Below are positions 63,946-64,000 of a stretch of 64,000 nt of DNA, one piece after another. Position 1 is the first letter of the stretch; the number at the start of each line of letters is the position of its first letter. Position numbers and translations under genes: made by a program. A model generated the notes under the pieces. The model was not told the DNA's origin. It did not search any database and saw only the letters and a list, made by a program, of their open reading frames with translations. The DNA is taken from contig NZ_CYSP01000003.1 of assembly GCF_001298735.1 (NCBI RefSeq), forward strand, positions 124,001 to 188,000, written 5' to 3'. Source of the stretch: Propionispora sp. 2/2-37 (lineage in GTDB: Bacteria > Bacillota > Negativicutes > Propionisporales > Propionisporaceae).

Positions 63946-64000
63946 ATCCATGCTCCTTGAATAAAATGTAATTATTACACATTATGCCCCATTTTTTCTT

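Overview
The window looks like chromosomal DNA from an anaerobic, diderm (Gram-negative-walled) Firmicute, most likely a Negativicute of the Sporomusa/Pelosinus type. This is an inference from gene content and style: AGGAGG-type ribosome sites, frequent TTG/GTG starts, an 11-subunit complex I without NuoEFG, HydG for [FeFe]-hydrogenase maturation, iron-sulfur-flavoprotein-like reductases, and an acetoin dehydrogenase operon with its own lipoylation gene. I saw no rRNA, tRNA, CRISPR array, prophage or intact insertion sequence.

Layout. 1-3.5 kb: two MFS exporters, one behind a PadR regulator. 3.5-6.9 kb: a DUF523 gene, hydG with a long structured leader, a LUD-domain gene and an Fe-S-flavoprotein-like gene; the first and last are broken by homopolymer indels. 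7-12 kb: small metabolic genes (VOC protein, M20 peptidase with an ornithine cyclodeaminase stump, rubredoxin-like protein, MarR) and an IclR/flavoprotein pair around a perfect 25-nt palindrome. 12-13.8 kb: a secreted repeat protein and a small membrane protein. 13.9-19.7 kb: an iron-siderophore uptake operon (binding protein, two permeases, ATPase, esterase) facing an AraC regulator whose promoter carries a Fur box. 20.6-28.2 kb: a six-gene sugar operon (binding protein, two permeases, GH2 glycosidase, LacI regulator, MsmK-type ATPase). 28.8-30.2 kb: a cyclopropane-fatty-acid-synthase-like methyltransferase behind a clear fluoride riboswitch, the most surprising pairing here. 30.2-34.4 kb: a small secreted protein, dxr, a monooxygenase-like protein, a hydroxyacid dehydrogenase, a DMT-transporter stump and a HAD phosphatase. 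34.6-42.4 kb: a LipB-LipA fusion, acoL, acoC, acoB, acoA and a SorC-type regulator. 42.5-44.2 kb: a split small ORF and an MFS exporter. 44.5-54.2 kb: nuoABCDHIJKLMN. 54.7-63.9 kb: an amidohydrolase, topB, an ABC-F ATPase, a small gene under GATAAT-type (Fur-like) repeats, a PAS-GAF-PAS-GGDEF-HD-GYP protein and a small coiled-coil protein.

How the parts work together. The aco operon would oxidise acetoin (or a related 2-oxo compound) to acetyl-CoA, and LipBA next door would make the lipoyl groups needed by AcoC and by the unusual lipoyl domain on AcoL. The iron operon looks like a cascade in which Fur controls the AraC activator, which then acts on 20-bp-spaced direct repeats in front of the transport genes. 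The nuo cluster would make a ferredoxin- or unknown-donor-driven, ion-pumping complex. Several genes (DUF523, the Fe-S flavoprotein, the MarR 5' end, a small ORF at 42.6 kb) each become normal if a single homopolymer length changes, or two in the flavoprotein. This points to sequence errors or very recent frameshifts rather than old decay, in contrast to two true gene stumps (ornithine cyclodeaminase, DMT transporter).
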